Source: Argyresthia goedartella
Taxonomy: Eukaryota > Arthropoda > Insecta > Lepidoptera > Argyresthiidae
DNA: 64,000 nt
Direction of reading: 5' to 3'
Assembly (NCBI GenBank): GCA_949825045.1
Contig: OX463829.1
Location: 20,988,715 to 21,052,714 of the forward strand
A model generated the notes under the pieces. It saw nothing but the letters and a program-made list of their open reading frames with translations, ran no database searches and was not told where the DNA came from. How positions within the stretch are numbered: the first letter of the stretch is position 1; each line of letters begins with the position of its first letter. A program made the position numbers and the translations under genes. Positions 32,652 to 43,962 of this stretch are shown here, piece by piece.

Positions 32652-33020
32652 TCATATACTATTGTCATTAACAAATGCCTCAATGTCATAATAACATTTA
32701 ACGACTAATAGATTAAATAACTTATACTTAAATTGTAACAAATTCATACATTTTATCTCATTAGGTAATTTATTGAAAATTTTTGGCGCCATACATAATA
32801 TGTTTTTATGCATTAATGCGGTTTTTGCATGCCTTAGTCGCAGCTTGTGCTCATTTTGCACACGCACTGATTTTTGTTTTCCGCATGAGACTTTAACAAA
32901 GAGATCTGGGTTAGATTTCACAAAAATGGCAACTTCGTAAATGTAGATGGACGGAAGGGTAAGTATTTTAAGGTTTTTAAAAACTGGTTCACAGCTTTCT
33001 TGAGTTTTTAACCCACACAT
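32652..33020 (-). pseudogene. Jockey-like reverse transcriptase, C-terminal piece
   Basis: Continues the RT in the same frame after the LTR: CGLKTQESCEPVFKNLKIL, then TLPSIYIYE and the tail ending NDNSI. The LTR plus one duplicated ACAT is 2214 bp (738 codons), so removing it rejoins the frame exactly. The C-terminal LKILTLPSIYIYE region is typical of Jockey-superfamily ORF2. Residues before CGLK in the longer open frame belong to the LTR. Confidence 0.88.
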
Positions 33021-35230
33021 TGTAATGGTACACGAGAGTCGGTACATTAGATACTTCATTCTGCGTGATAGAGAGCTAGCCCAACGCCGCGCTGTTTTGA
33101 ATACGAGAATCGGTTCAGATAACGTTTGAGGGTTTTGCATAGCTTACTGGCAAAGTTCGCAAAAAAGATGCGTAGGTTGATTCGTGGAAGTTTTCAGGCC
33201 AAGTTTTTTTGTCGCATTCCTGCGAGATGTGTAGAAATCAGAGCCGATTTGGCTGCGCGTTGAATAAAATTATGAATAACTAAATAATGAAAGGTTATTA
33301 TGGAACGATACGGAGAAAGCTATTATGTAGATTGCAAATATACAATTGCGATTGAGGTATGATATGGAGGGTCTGACACCTCTGGATTGAATATCATTCT
33401 AGTGGTCTTTTGCTACGCGCACCTAGTGGTCGGGTAATGCTTAATTAATCGCAACAAGCTTTTATTGGTCAGCGATCAACAGATTCTGTGTATCGGCAGT
33501 ACCAAATGATTTGAGTGATAACCTACGGTTGATCATAGTGAATATGCGTACACACAATTTGTAGAACGGCGGATCTGCATGGCATGGTTGAAATTAGACC
33601 CTGTGTAGTTGGTGATAAGAAGCTTCGCTTGGGCAGAGCGTTTTCGCAAAGGACGCATGTGGGGCGTATAAATACAATTGTGGGGGAAGGGAGAGCATTC
33701 AGTCTCTGCGTCTAGCCGCTGTGACAGTCGTCTTCACGAGTTCTAAACAGTTTTTGTCTGCCGTGTTACGCGTCAGAACTATACGAATTTGTGATTGCGA
33801 AGTTTCAGTGGGTTTTCGTGAGTGTCTGAAGCGCCGAGATATACCTCGGTTCCTAACCTTTATATAAACCTACCCCAAATTCCAAAACTATCCTTGGGTC
33901 GTTAGGAAAGAACTTTTAAGTCAATTTATCTGAGTCTGAGTCTGGGCTTGGAGCGACCCTAAATTCCTTTTTCCTTCACCATAGGGTTCCTGGATTGGCT
34001 CTTAGGATATTCGCGGGCTAATCCTCTCCTCATTTCCTTTCGATTAGCGAGCTTTGAAATTCCCACACACACAGTCGTTAAACATTCAAGCACATTCAAA
34101 TCAAACTCAACCATTTTCGAGTGGTGTCGATAATGGACGTGGTATAACACTAGGTTTTTAGACTAGGCTAGACAGGAGTTTAGTTGCGGCTAAACCTAGG
34201 TTGTTAGGGCATAGGGAGACTGTTTGATCGATGAGGTTCCGCGGATGGAAATAACAAATTCAGAACAAAGTTAAACCGGTGTCAACACAGTTAACATGTA
34301 CTGTTGATATTTTGACATTTGAGTGTTGTCGGGGACGCGCGAAGAGATCAATTTACAGTCTAAAGTTCATTGTTTAGGTCCGGGTAGGTGTTTTGCATTG
34401 CCTTGGGTCAGATTGGATTCAAGTTGCATTTTTAAATTAAATGTAAATTTCGCTGGATATCTAATGTGTAAGTTGAGTCGGTATATATGATTTGGCTCAG
34501 CCCAGGACGTGCTGCGGCTAGTGGAATTCATAGTTCGGTATTTATCGAACTATGCACTTCGCTATGGTGTGGGTTAGATATCCTAAAACAATAATGCTTG
34601 CGTTTCGATAACATCCAGCTCAAATTGCGCAGAGTTGAAGGTTTCAAAACGTTACGGACCTTTTGAGGTAACCGCTAGTTCAGAACCCATTTCGGAACTC
34701 AAATCGCAATTGTGTAAACCGGTCTTTTCGGATCGTTATTGCCGTGAATCAAATATATAATTGGAACCACCACAAGCCGCTACTAGCGAGCACATGAAAT
34801 ATAATTGAGTACTCACGTCGTAAAACTACGACGGATATCTATACTATAACTGTGATCGATCACTAAAACTAAAACTAAAACTAAAACAAAAGATGTTCCA
34901 AAGCGCTCATATATACAAAAACCAGATGGTGCCATCACATAAAATATAACAACGATCGTTTTGGCGCAATACACCGCTGACTGATGCGAATTACCGGCTC
35001 GCGGACATATATGCTTTCTCTGTCTAACTTGAAACTGTAAATTCCTGAACCAATCTTCGTTCGACTATTGTACGCCTGACGAATTTCTCAACGAACGAGA
35101 AATTCAGACTTATCATTCTTACTTACAAATCTTACAGCTGAATCGGGTCCTCTCATTTTGGGATAGATAGAATAGACGATCATAGCTACTGTTAGCGGCG
35201 GCTACGACCTTTGGCCGTGGGGCCGCTACA
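33021..35230 (+). mobile_element. Probable solo LTR (Gypsy-like), 2.2 kb
   Basis: 2210 bp starting TGTAATGG and ending CCGCTACA (TGTA/TACA ends), flanked by a 4-bp duplication ACAT (33017-33020, 35231-35234). It has no RT, gag or integrase. A TATAAATA at 33667 followed about 34 bp later by an initiator-like TTCAGTC (33698-33704) fits an LTR promoter on the plus strand. An (ACTAAA)n run lies at 34862-34888. No internal second LTR was found, which favours recombination to a solo LTR; a non-autonomous element is the alternative. Confidence 0.68.
33667..33704 (+). promoter_or_regulatory. Putative LTR core promoter (TATA + initiator)
   Basis: TATAAATA at 33667-33674 and TTCAGTC at 33698-33704, spacing of the usual insect core promoter. 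It would drive transcription rightwards, antisense to the semaphorin and to the Jockey-like RT. Confidence 0.5.
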
Positions 35231-36686
35231 ACATCGCCCTAACGCAGCGTTTTTGAGCTTTGAATACAGAATCTTTATCTGTAGAGTTACCCCAAAAAAT
35301 TACGCCATATCGCAATAAAGACGCTACAAGACCATGATACGCAGTTAAAACAGTTTCTCTGTTGACAATTTTTGATAGTCTGAATAAGAGATATGCGGCT
35401 TTATGTATTTTTTTACTGAGCTCGGCTGTCTGTGCTTTCCATGTTAGTTGGTGATCAATTCGCACGCCGAGAAACTTTGTTTCAGTGACTTCCTCGATGA
35501 TCTTACCCTCATATTGAACATTGAATTTGGATGTCGGGTTGGTGCGTTGGAAGAAGTGCATAATTTTAGTTTTGTCTAGATTTGCCATTAATTTATTGCT
35601 ATCAAGCCAAGTCATTATTTTTTTCAAAGTGTCATTTGATTCTATTTCATAATTATCTTTGTTATTACATTTAATAGATACTGTACTGTCATCAGCAAAT
35701 AAAATCATTGGATTAGGAATATTCTTTGGTAGATCATTTATATAAATAATAAATAATAGCGGTCCTAGGACACTGCCCTGCGGTACACCACACGACATTT
35801 CTCTGTAGGGCGATCCATATTTTATCTCTGTCTTTGTTTTAGGACATATTCTACTTATTTCCGTGCATTTTGGTCTATTACTTAGGTAGGATTTCAAGAG
35901 ATTTAACACGTTTCCTCTTACGCCATACATGTTTAATTTACTCAGCAATAGTGTATGGTTAACGTAGTCAAAAGCTTTCGTTAGGTCCATGTATAAAGCA
36001 CAGATCGGTGTTCTGGTGTCAATGTTTGGTATAATTGTATTAAGAAAATTATATATAGCCATGTCAATTGATTTATTTTTTCTGAATCCCTTTTGTTCAT
36101 CAATCAATATATTATTTTTGTTCAAGTGGGACTCTAATCCATTGTAAATAACTCTTTCAAATATTTTTGAGAAAATAGGCACTAATGCTATTGGTCTATA
36201 GTACTTCATGGAACATCTATCATCTTTCTTAAACAGTGGTTTCACTACAACAGGTTTAAGTTTGTCCGGGTACTGGCCACTACTAATACAGAGGTTTATG
36301 AGATAGCATAAATGTGATGCTATGATTTCTGCGGTTTTATTAATAGCTTTTGTGTGTATTTCGTCATAACCTACACTATTTTTATTTTTTAGGGACCGTA
36401 TGATTTTAACTATGTCAGCAGGTACAGTTGGCGGCATAAACATGGAGCTTAAAAGACTATTTTCATTAGAGGGGGCTCTCTGGTTGACGTTGTTGTCACA
36501 GTTACTAGTCTGCTCTATAAAAAAGTTATTAAATGCATTTGCGATTTCTTGAGGATCAGTCAATGTTGTTGTTTCCGTATTAATTCCATAAATAGACTCT
36601 TTTGGAAAATTACTTTTAGCGTCATTAATAATTTTCCAGCTTGCTTTAGATTTACAGTCAGAATTGTTTATAAAATGGTTATTCTG
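35231..36686 (-). pseudogene. Jockey-like reverse transcriptase, N-terminal piece
   Basis: Begins inside the linker before RT (NNHFINNSDCKSKASWKIIN) because of 5' truncation, then YRPIALVPIFSKIFERVI, DLTKAFDYVNH, CGVPQGSVLGPLLFIIYIND, and the catalytic FADDST in place of the usual YADD. It ends AQKRCVRAM exactly at the LTR insertion. The frame is uninterrupted for about 485 codons, so decay is low apart from the insertion. Confidence 0.9.
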
Positions 36687-36799
36687 AGCTAAACAACTGC
36701 AGAGCCACAATGCCGGTCAAACATGCGGTTCCTGAACACATCAAAGAGAGCTTATGATATGTGTGTAGATAAACTAGTGTATGTAACTGTACATAATTA

Positions 36800-36879
36800 G
36801 GCATTAAAACTCTCGAGTGATATTATTATGAAACTCGCCTTCGGCTCGTTTCATAAACCCACTCTCGAGTTTTAATGCC
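36800..36879. repeat. 80-bp nested palindrome inserted in repeat A copy 2
   Basis: Arms 36800-36819 (GGCATTAAAACTCTCGAGTG) and 36860-36879 are perfect reverse complements. Inside is a second near-palindrome ATGAAAC..CGCCTTCGGC..GTTTCAT. Copy 1 (about 2815) has GGCATTATGT with no insert; copy 2 resumes after CCTCCATTATGT, so CATTA flanks the insert. Confidence 0.85.
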
Positions 36880-37194
36880 CTCCATTATGTTGCAGTCACA
36901 TAAACTACTATTAAACCAATTTTCATTGAAAGTGTGTATTGAGATACACAGAATATATATTTTTTGTAGATTTTTCACTCTCTTACTTTAAAAGTTAGAG
37001 GGGGGAGGGGACACACATTTATCCACTTTGGAAGGGTCTGTCTCTTGAAAGATTTTTACTTTCGAGGAAAAAAGGTCTCAGGAACCTCAACGACATTTTT
37101 AAAGACCTATCTATAGACACATATAGGTTTGATGAAAAAAATATTTTTTGGTTTCAGTTCCATGTTCCCTTTAATTATTTAATTTTTTCAATTT

Positions 37195-37376
37195 TTATAT
37201 AAAAATCGTAAAGCGGTTCACAGAATACGTGTAATGTCTACATGTCGTACATGTTTCAACTATGGGGTCCTAATAGTTTCTGCATAAAGTTGCTGTGACA
37301 TACGGACGGACGGACAGACAGACAGACTTGACGAAACTATAAGTGTTCCTTGTTTCTCTACGGAACCCTAAAAAAT
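37195..37376 (+). repeat. Interspersed repeat D, 3' part
   Basis: Has GTTCACAGAATACGTG-type lead, then GGACGGACGGACAGACAGAC and CTACGGAACCCTAAAAA. It lies 184 bp downstream (minus strand) of a semaphorin exon donor. Confidence 0.65.
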
Positions 37377-37559
37377 AACCAAATTGAGAACCTCCTCCTT
37401 TTTTGAAGTCGTTTAAAAATAAGTGGCATAACATTATTTTAACGATTTTACTAGTTAAGATCTGTATTCACTGGTATACCTTACCTTGTGATTATATGAA
37501 AGATAGGTGGATATCACTCGGACTTGGTTAAACCAGATTTAGATATTTGTTTTACTTAC

Positions 37560-37647
37560 ATTGCGCCAACATACAAGGTGTCCCGTTTTGAGTCCATGAA
37601 GAACGTTCTGTAGTACAGTGTGCCACACGTGAACTCACGGACATGAT
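37560..37647 (-). CDS. Sema-2a: Class 2 semaphorin exon (start of sema domain; most 5' exon seen)
   Basis: Secreted semaphorins of class 2 are axon-guidance ligands for plexins. On the minus strand an acceptor (pyrimidine run then ACAG, 37648-37651) opens an 88-nt exon ending at a GTAAGT donor (37554-37559). It reads HVREFTCGTLYYRTF and later RDTLYVGA, the start of the sema domain as known from insect Sema-2a. It begins in the middle of a D codon (AT of GAT) and ends with AT of a Met codon that the next exon completes. The exon upstream, with the signal peptide, was not found in 37648-64000. Sema-2a and Sema-2b paralogues are similar here, so the class is certain but the exact paralogue is not. 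Confidence 0.93.
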
Positions 37648-40600
37648 CTGTAAAGAGAGAAAAAGCTGAATTAGGATCGAGTCAGAACAAATTTATTAGT
37701 AGATTATTAACCAAGGGGATAATGCGTATTCCTTTTTCAAAAAGATGTATAATGCTTTATATACAAACTCAATGGTGTAAACACAGATGTAGTTCAGTAT
37801 AAATTTCGGTAAGTATTCCAAATTTAAATCACATTCTCCCCCTAGAGGACGAATGAAATTCAGTACAATTTTCTTTCCCTGTTTTTAACAGATTAAAAAT
37901 GACTATTGTTATGTTCGCTTGTTGTGGCATAGAATGTCACTTTTTTGAGCAAGTGGTACGAAAAGTTACTTTTTGTATCAATTCAGGCCTAGATACACAG
38001 CCGACAACGCAAGGTTTAACCCCTCAGTTACACCGGCGTTAGCTAACTCCACTTTTCCGCATAGGTTTTAACCATGGCCAAGGGTTCAGAATCGCTATCC
38101 GTCCCAACTACCCTCGGTTTTTGAGAAGTTAACGGACACTCAAACTCATACAGTGTCTCTTGCTCGGGGAATGACACTTTATTAGGGTAGCGTGTGTATT
38201 CGGCCAATTAACACATTCAATGCGTTACTGGCAACATACATACTCTAAACTGTCTGTGTTTTTTTGTATAAACAAATTAAATGTTGTTCTTTAAGTAAAT
38301 GGTTTTACAAAATAAATAGAGATAAAAATAACCTCACCTAATTTTGATAAACATGTTGGGGTACTTGCGAAGACTGTTCTGAGAAAGTGAACTGAACATA
38401 TGAGAGAATTCGCCCGTATGGTTCCATCCATTGGGCTCTCCGCGATCTGTGTGTGCCTATATTTTTGCAAAGATGCACAAACCATGCATTGTGCAAACCA
38501 TTTTATAATAAGTATTGTTCACCAAATCACCACTCAACCGGGAAGGTGGGAAGGCTTCAAACTCTACAGCATCAAAGGGAAAAAAAAAACTTCGCGGTTG
38601 TTATCTACCGCAGATTACTGCAGATTCTGGTTCCATGCGCTGTATTTTTCATCTTCTAATCTGTAGAGCTCAAGTGTCAAATGGACATTTACATCCATTT
38701 GAGACATGAACTATACCATCTTTAAATATTTTCTCAAACTCAACTGACAGCTGCCATGAAAGCCCCTCATTATATTATATTAAGTCCTTTAACAGGTCTA
38801 AATAATTTATTATGGACTATTTGTTTAACAAGTAACATGACGTCCTCAAAGAGATCAAATACCCCTTTTGGTATACGTTTGAGACATATGAGAAAAAGGG
38901 AAGAACCCATTATGTGTGTATAGGAGAATATACATCAAAGTTACGTAAAGAAAATACATGACAGGGTTTCCCTATGAGAAAAAGGCTCTTATACACCTTA
39001 TACCTATATGTAAGTCAAGAAAAAAATCTTTCGCGTTTCCAGGTAGCGATTCATGCTTTCGTGTTTTAATATAGTTTTTCATCACGGTGATTTTTGTTAA
39101 AGGAGATGCACTAGCGGAGTCGGTAGGTGCGTTACCGATTGGCATTTTTTTCAGTAAAATGACAAAATTAACAAACTGTTGTGATGATTTTCCCTTGTAA
39201 CGATATCATCCATCGCCCATCACCATGTAAGCGTATGCATCGTCACTCCGGACCACCCATGTAATGTTGAGAATGCAAATGGAATTTTCCCGAAATCACG
39301 CCGTGCCACCCAAAAGCCCTGATGGTTCATTTTATATTCCTTCGTGTTCAAGTTCCTTCCAAGGTTTTCGACGCCTTTACGCTTCAATCACGACAGCAGG
39401 GGAGCATTAGTTTAGTCGATCTATCGAGATCATCGTTGTTATTATCATTTGTAATTTTCGAAATAAAAGTTACATCGCCTTTCAAGAAAATTCTCTTCAT
39501 GCCTATCACAGAACGCGCGCAGAAGCGAGCACGTGACGCTTGGTTTTATTGTTTCGGGTCATCTGGGGTTCTACCCAGAGTCGGCTCACGCATGTTTTCT
39601 ATTATTTACAAAAGCAACGACGAGAATCGTCCATGAATTTTATTTTATTCGGGCACATTTGAACTAACGAAGAATATTGTTCCTGGGGACATTTTGTGTA
39701 CGTGTGGGCCGTACTGTGTACACTTTACGGATATTGACGATTGTTCTTTTAGGTTCAAACTGATAGCTCAGGGAGAGGCAAGATATTTATGACGGTTACC
39801 TGGACTACTACAGGTGATATTCCTGGAAGGCAAAAATAATAATCTGCGTATAGAAATGATTGTGTATAGCATCTTCTAATAAGAAAATGATGTTGATGAA
39901 TGACACAGTCAGTGGCAGAAAATATATCGCAAGATTGAGCGTTAATTAAGGGACGTTTTGATGAGAATAGGATATAAGATATCCCTTTTGTTTGTTTAAG
40001 TGGATATTAAGGGGAAAGCTTAAGTCTCTAACATTTTATTCTTAAAACGTGTGTCAAGGAGTTTTCCGTAAACCCAAGAGTTAAGTTAACATGAGATTTT
40101 ATATCTTTACTTTGTAGAGATGTTTTATAATGTGTTTTTATTGAATGTTGGTCTACTCCGATAACAGTATTTGTTAGGAGAAGCCACTTAGCGCTGGCTA
40201 AGTTGCTCAGGCTATCTTGTGAACCGGTCAGAGGCTAACTCAATGTTAGGTGGCTGTATTTTATAAACTACCGTGTATTATCCTAAGATTTGTGCTCAAG
40301 AGGTATCGAAGGAATGGACCTTTTACGCGATGACCAGTTATAATGACTCCGACCGTAATGGCCGGTTTGTTATTTGGAATTGTTGAGAATCCGAATCCGC
40401 GGCTATCATTATAGACAATAATAAAGATAATAAATAAATAAAAAGCCAATAAGTTTCCGATGTGCGAATACCGCTAGGAAGCTTTGTAGTTGAATGGAAA
40501 ATGGGCTCGCGAAGAATTATTGTCAAATAACTGTTTTTAGGCGCCATATTTCGAATGTGGCGACGCGGGCGGCAAAATCTATAAAATAACCCAATTTCAA

Positions 40601-41817
40601 AACTCCAGCAAATCTTTCTAGTTCGCCGTAGATCAGTCGCAACTACTTCTGGGTTTAGAGATAAAGAGAAAAAAGGAACCTAATCAAAACACTTCCTCAT
40701 TATGTGGTTAACGAAATTTACAAAATTTCAATATTTAGATATTGTTCCGTTACGATATTACGATTTATTGGGTTGACGAATGGCGAACCTTTCTTGATCA
40801 AGGTGCCTAAACAACGTAACAAGGCAGGCAAAGCTTCAAAGTAGCATGAATTAGACAGCCAATATTCACAATCCACAGGCAACTCAACTAGACGACAGCA
40901 GTTTGCTTTTGTGCAACGCAACTACTCTAGACTCTGCACACATGAGTGAGTCCCGCCTAGACAAGCATATAGTAGTCAGCAGTGGAATATTCAAATTGAT
41001 GTCACAACAATGTAGCAGTCGATGTCCCAGCGGCGACGACTTCTAAAAGTCAGGGACTATCGGCAAAAATAGAGCTTTGCAAGCCAGCTGTTTTGATTTT
41101 AAAATAGGTTATGGGGACACCAACAGACAATACCAAAGCTTCGTGACAACTTTGATTAAGAAAGAACTATTTAATCAGAGCAATTACTTTACTTTAAAAC
41201 AGTCTATATAGAAATAGGTTACTAAAGCATTGTCGTGTATATTTGAGGCTTATGTAAATTTCAAGCATTTATGCCTAGTGTTCTTTAGAGAATACAACAA
41301 TGTTAGCGATACCTTTGAGAAAGATTAGTTTCAAAACTTTCAGATTCAAAAGCACACTGTCGTCAGATGTGTCGATCAAAAGTTAATTCATTACAGGGTC
41401 ATCGGTTCGTCTGTCTGTCTTGCCCAGATCGAACAAAAGAGTAGATACTCTAATACATTACTATACATTCAACCCCAGCAACTCATATCGATATTTGTTA
41501 TCAGCATTGAAATTACAAGCCTTTTGTACCGTCAGTCCACTTTTAGACACGTAGACAAAATTCGATGAACGGATATAATTTTCTCTATAATAATATTAGA
41601 ATTATTATGGTCCTGGCTCAATTCAAATGTATAATTCGGTCCCAGAGTCTCTGCATCTGGATCTCTTAGGTCACCATGGCGGCGGCGCTCTTATGTTGAG
41701 GAGGTATTCTGAGAGGTATAATGTGGCCGTGACCGTGTTAAGTTGTTTTATTTAAGTTTAGTCTAGGCTTTTGATGAATATTTTAATCAGCATCGTGAAA
41801 TGCTGTTATCCCTCAGC
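37648..41817. other. Upstream intron or flank of the semaphorin gene, no exon found
   Basis: I looked on the minus strand for a signal-peptide exon ending in phase 1 and found none I can support. Open frames at 38291-38709 and 39322-39636 have no recognised domain. Confidence 0.4.
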
Positions 41818-42076
41818 TGACGACCCGAACGGCCCAGTCGGCAGTTACCCTGACTACGAAGCCAAGGGTCCCAGGTTCGAGTCCCGGTGGGGGCAAATAT
41901 TTGTTTGACGAGAAGGGATGTTTTTACCCTAGTCATGGTTGTTTATCTATCTAAGTATAATATTTATCTATATAAGTATGTTTATCGTTGTCTAGTACCC
42001 AAGATACAGGGAATATTAGTTTGGGGCTAGATCAATGTGTGTCAATAGTGTCCAAGGTATTATTAGTATTATTTTA
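41818..42076 (+). mobile_element. tRNA-derived SINE, copy 2
   Basis: Same family as 8907-9180: head TGACGACCCGAACGGCCCAG, B-box GGTTCGAGTCC (about 41874), body CCTAGTCATGGTTGTTTATC and a TATTATTAGTATTATT tail. The A-box-like segment has a G to C change (GGCCCAG against GGCCGAG). Confidence 0.85.
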
Positions 42077-42469
42077 GCAGCGGTGAGCATTTCTATTGGG
42101 TGTGATCTAGGGCCATCTCTATCAGCTCCGCCAAATCTAAGCTCCGGTGACGTATCGAATCTTCATACGAATATTTCTGAACCAAATTTCACATTCGCGT
42201 GACTATTTGATGACATACATCGTTGAGCACTATTCGTGCTGATGCGATGTAGCTAAACCTTCTGGGATTTACACCTTTTTTCGTGTGCCATTGGGTCTGT
42301 GAACGTACCGCATCGGTCTAGCTCGACTGTACATGTTACTACCTAAATATCCTCCCTTGACGGTGTTCGACACTACGAAATACATATTGCAAAGGCTCAA
42401 TGCCGCTGGGTGGTTGTCATGTTGCGCCGGAATCACATTCGGTCGTGTTGCATTTTTCATAATTCAATC

Positions 42470-42511
42470 TTCTGCTATGTGTGTCACAATAAACTGACAC
42501 ACATAGCAGAA
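42470..42511. repeat. Perfect 17-bp hairpin
   Basis: Arms TTCTGCTATGTGTGTCA (42470-42486) and TGACACACATAGCAGAA (42495-42511), loop CAATAAAC of 8 nt. No T-run follows and no gene ends here, so a terminator is not implied. Confidence 0.88.
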
Positions 42512-43504
42512 CCGACACGCTATTTCCAGAGAAGGTATTGTTAGCGTTTTTCGCCTTTAGCTTGAGGGGCCAACCAATGAATCGAAATAGTCGACAAACT
42601 TACGTGGGGGTTTTAATACTGTTATAAGAGCTTTGTAAAGTTAGCCGTATGAGCTTGGACAAAGACTGGACTGCGAGGACTGCTTTTGTTTTCAGATGTA
42701 GACAAAATGTCACAGGAAAAACTTTCGCTACCTATTATAAAGTATATCATTGTCAAGTCCATTAACAAGGAAGTCAAAAGAACAGTTCAGTTTAGGTTTA
42801 TTTATGTACCCATGTTATAAAGTTGAGCTCATGATCAAGGAACATGAAAGCTTCTGCATACCTCGCCTGAAAAATGTATGTAGATGTGGCCAGATCATAA
42901 AATTAATTATTTCAGTGTGGCCAACCATTTCATGATCTATGGCGTATTTCATAGAAATATTAGTCCAATAATTGACCGAGCGAGCGCGAATGCAACGAAG
43001 CGTCTCTGTTCAGATTTCTCAACCGATGCTCGTAAAATTTTGTGAGCAGGTTGGATACTTACTTATGTTTGTTTTGTTGATTCAGTTTTTGGAAAGATTT
43101 CCAAATGGTGGAAATATGAGGTTGAACATGTAAAAAAACGTTACATCCCAAACGGATTTTCAAATTTTAACAAATTAGATTGACTCAGGCTGTAATATTT
43201 TTTTGAAAAAGAATGGATTTTAGATCGCAAAATGTAGTTTACAAAGTTATTGATTGCTTTCATAATCCACGTTAGTATCCAGGTGCATTCATAAGTTTGT
43301 TTTCCACCAACAAACTCGTGAGGTCTATAGCTCACAGATAGTAATAGTTTTTAACTATATGAATTCAATAACTGCTGTTAAATTCACATGGTTAAAAGCT
43401 CTTATTATGACGATTATGATATTTCTACGAAAAAGGCCCCTGGCCGACAATTTCATGGAAGGGTTCGATATCACGAAAACATGTGTCTTTAAAAGCATTT
43501 TATT
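42512..43504. other. Noncoding sequence, no gene seen
   Basis: Contains GGCCAGATCAT and CATTTCATGATCT (42885-42935), related to the GATCAATTTCATGATCTGGCC block of the tandem duplication that follows. Confidence 0.45.
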
Positions 43505-43962
43505 CAGCACATGACATACATGTTCAACTGACACGAATACTTTTCGGGGGCTTCGCTGCACTCCGCCCTTCAGTCTTTACTTAAGCTACCGCCGCCATCA
43601 CCAACCACATTAGAAAAGATCAATTTCATGATCTGGCCACGACATATACATTTTTGAGTCAACATTGTTCAAGCTTTTGTACATACACATCGAACTAATA
43701 TCAACTATTACAGCGTCAAAAATCATATTTAGGCAGCACATGACATACATGTTCAACTGACACGAATACTTTTCCGGTGCTTCGCTGCACTCCGCCCTTC
43801 AGTCTTTACTTAAGCTACCGCCGCCATCACCAACCACATTAGAAAAGATCAATTTCATGATCTGGCCACGACATATACATTTTTGAGTCAACATTGTTCA
43901 AGCTTTTGTACATACACATCGAACTAATATCAACTATTACAGCGTCAAAAATCATATCTAGG
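43505..43962 (+). repeat. 229-bp tandem duplication, two copies
   Basis: Copy 1 is 43505-43733 and copy 2 is 43734-43962. They differ at few sites (for example CGGGGGCTTCG against CCGGTGCTTCG, and ATATTTAGG against ATATCTAGG), so the duplication is recent. Each holds a GC-rich CTTCGCTGCACTCCGCCC block and a GATCAATTTCATGATC palindrome. Confidence 0.92.

Larger units (their letters stand above)
32383..36686 (-). mobile_element. 5'-truncated Jockey-like LINE, split by an LTR
   Basis: Target duplication AGCTAAA at 32376-32382 and 36687-36693. Transcribed on the minus strand; the 3' end is a (ATCTTT)n tail (32383-32403 as AAAGAT repeats on the plus strand). The element is about 2.1 kb without the 2.2-kb LTR insert. 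It lies within repeat A copy 2. Confidence 0.88.
24840..36920 (+). repeat. Repeat A, copy 2, in three pieces
   Basis: The pieces are 24840-24961, 32219-32382 and 36687-36920, collinear with copy 1 (376-2845). The first gap is a BEL/Pao element, the second a Jockey-like LINE, and the last piece holds a palindromic insertion. The middle piece contains a local direct duplication: ACATTCAAATTTCGAA.GCCGA and GTGAAGTTGGTACT each occur twice (32253-32319 and 32321-32368). Confidence 0.75.
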
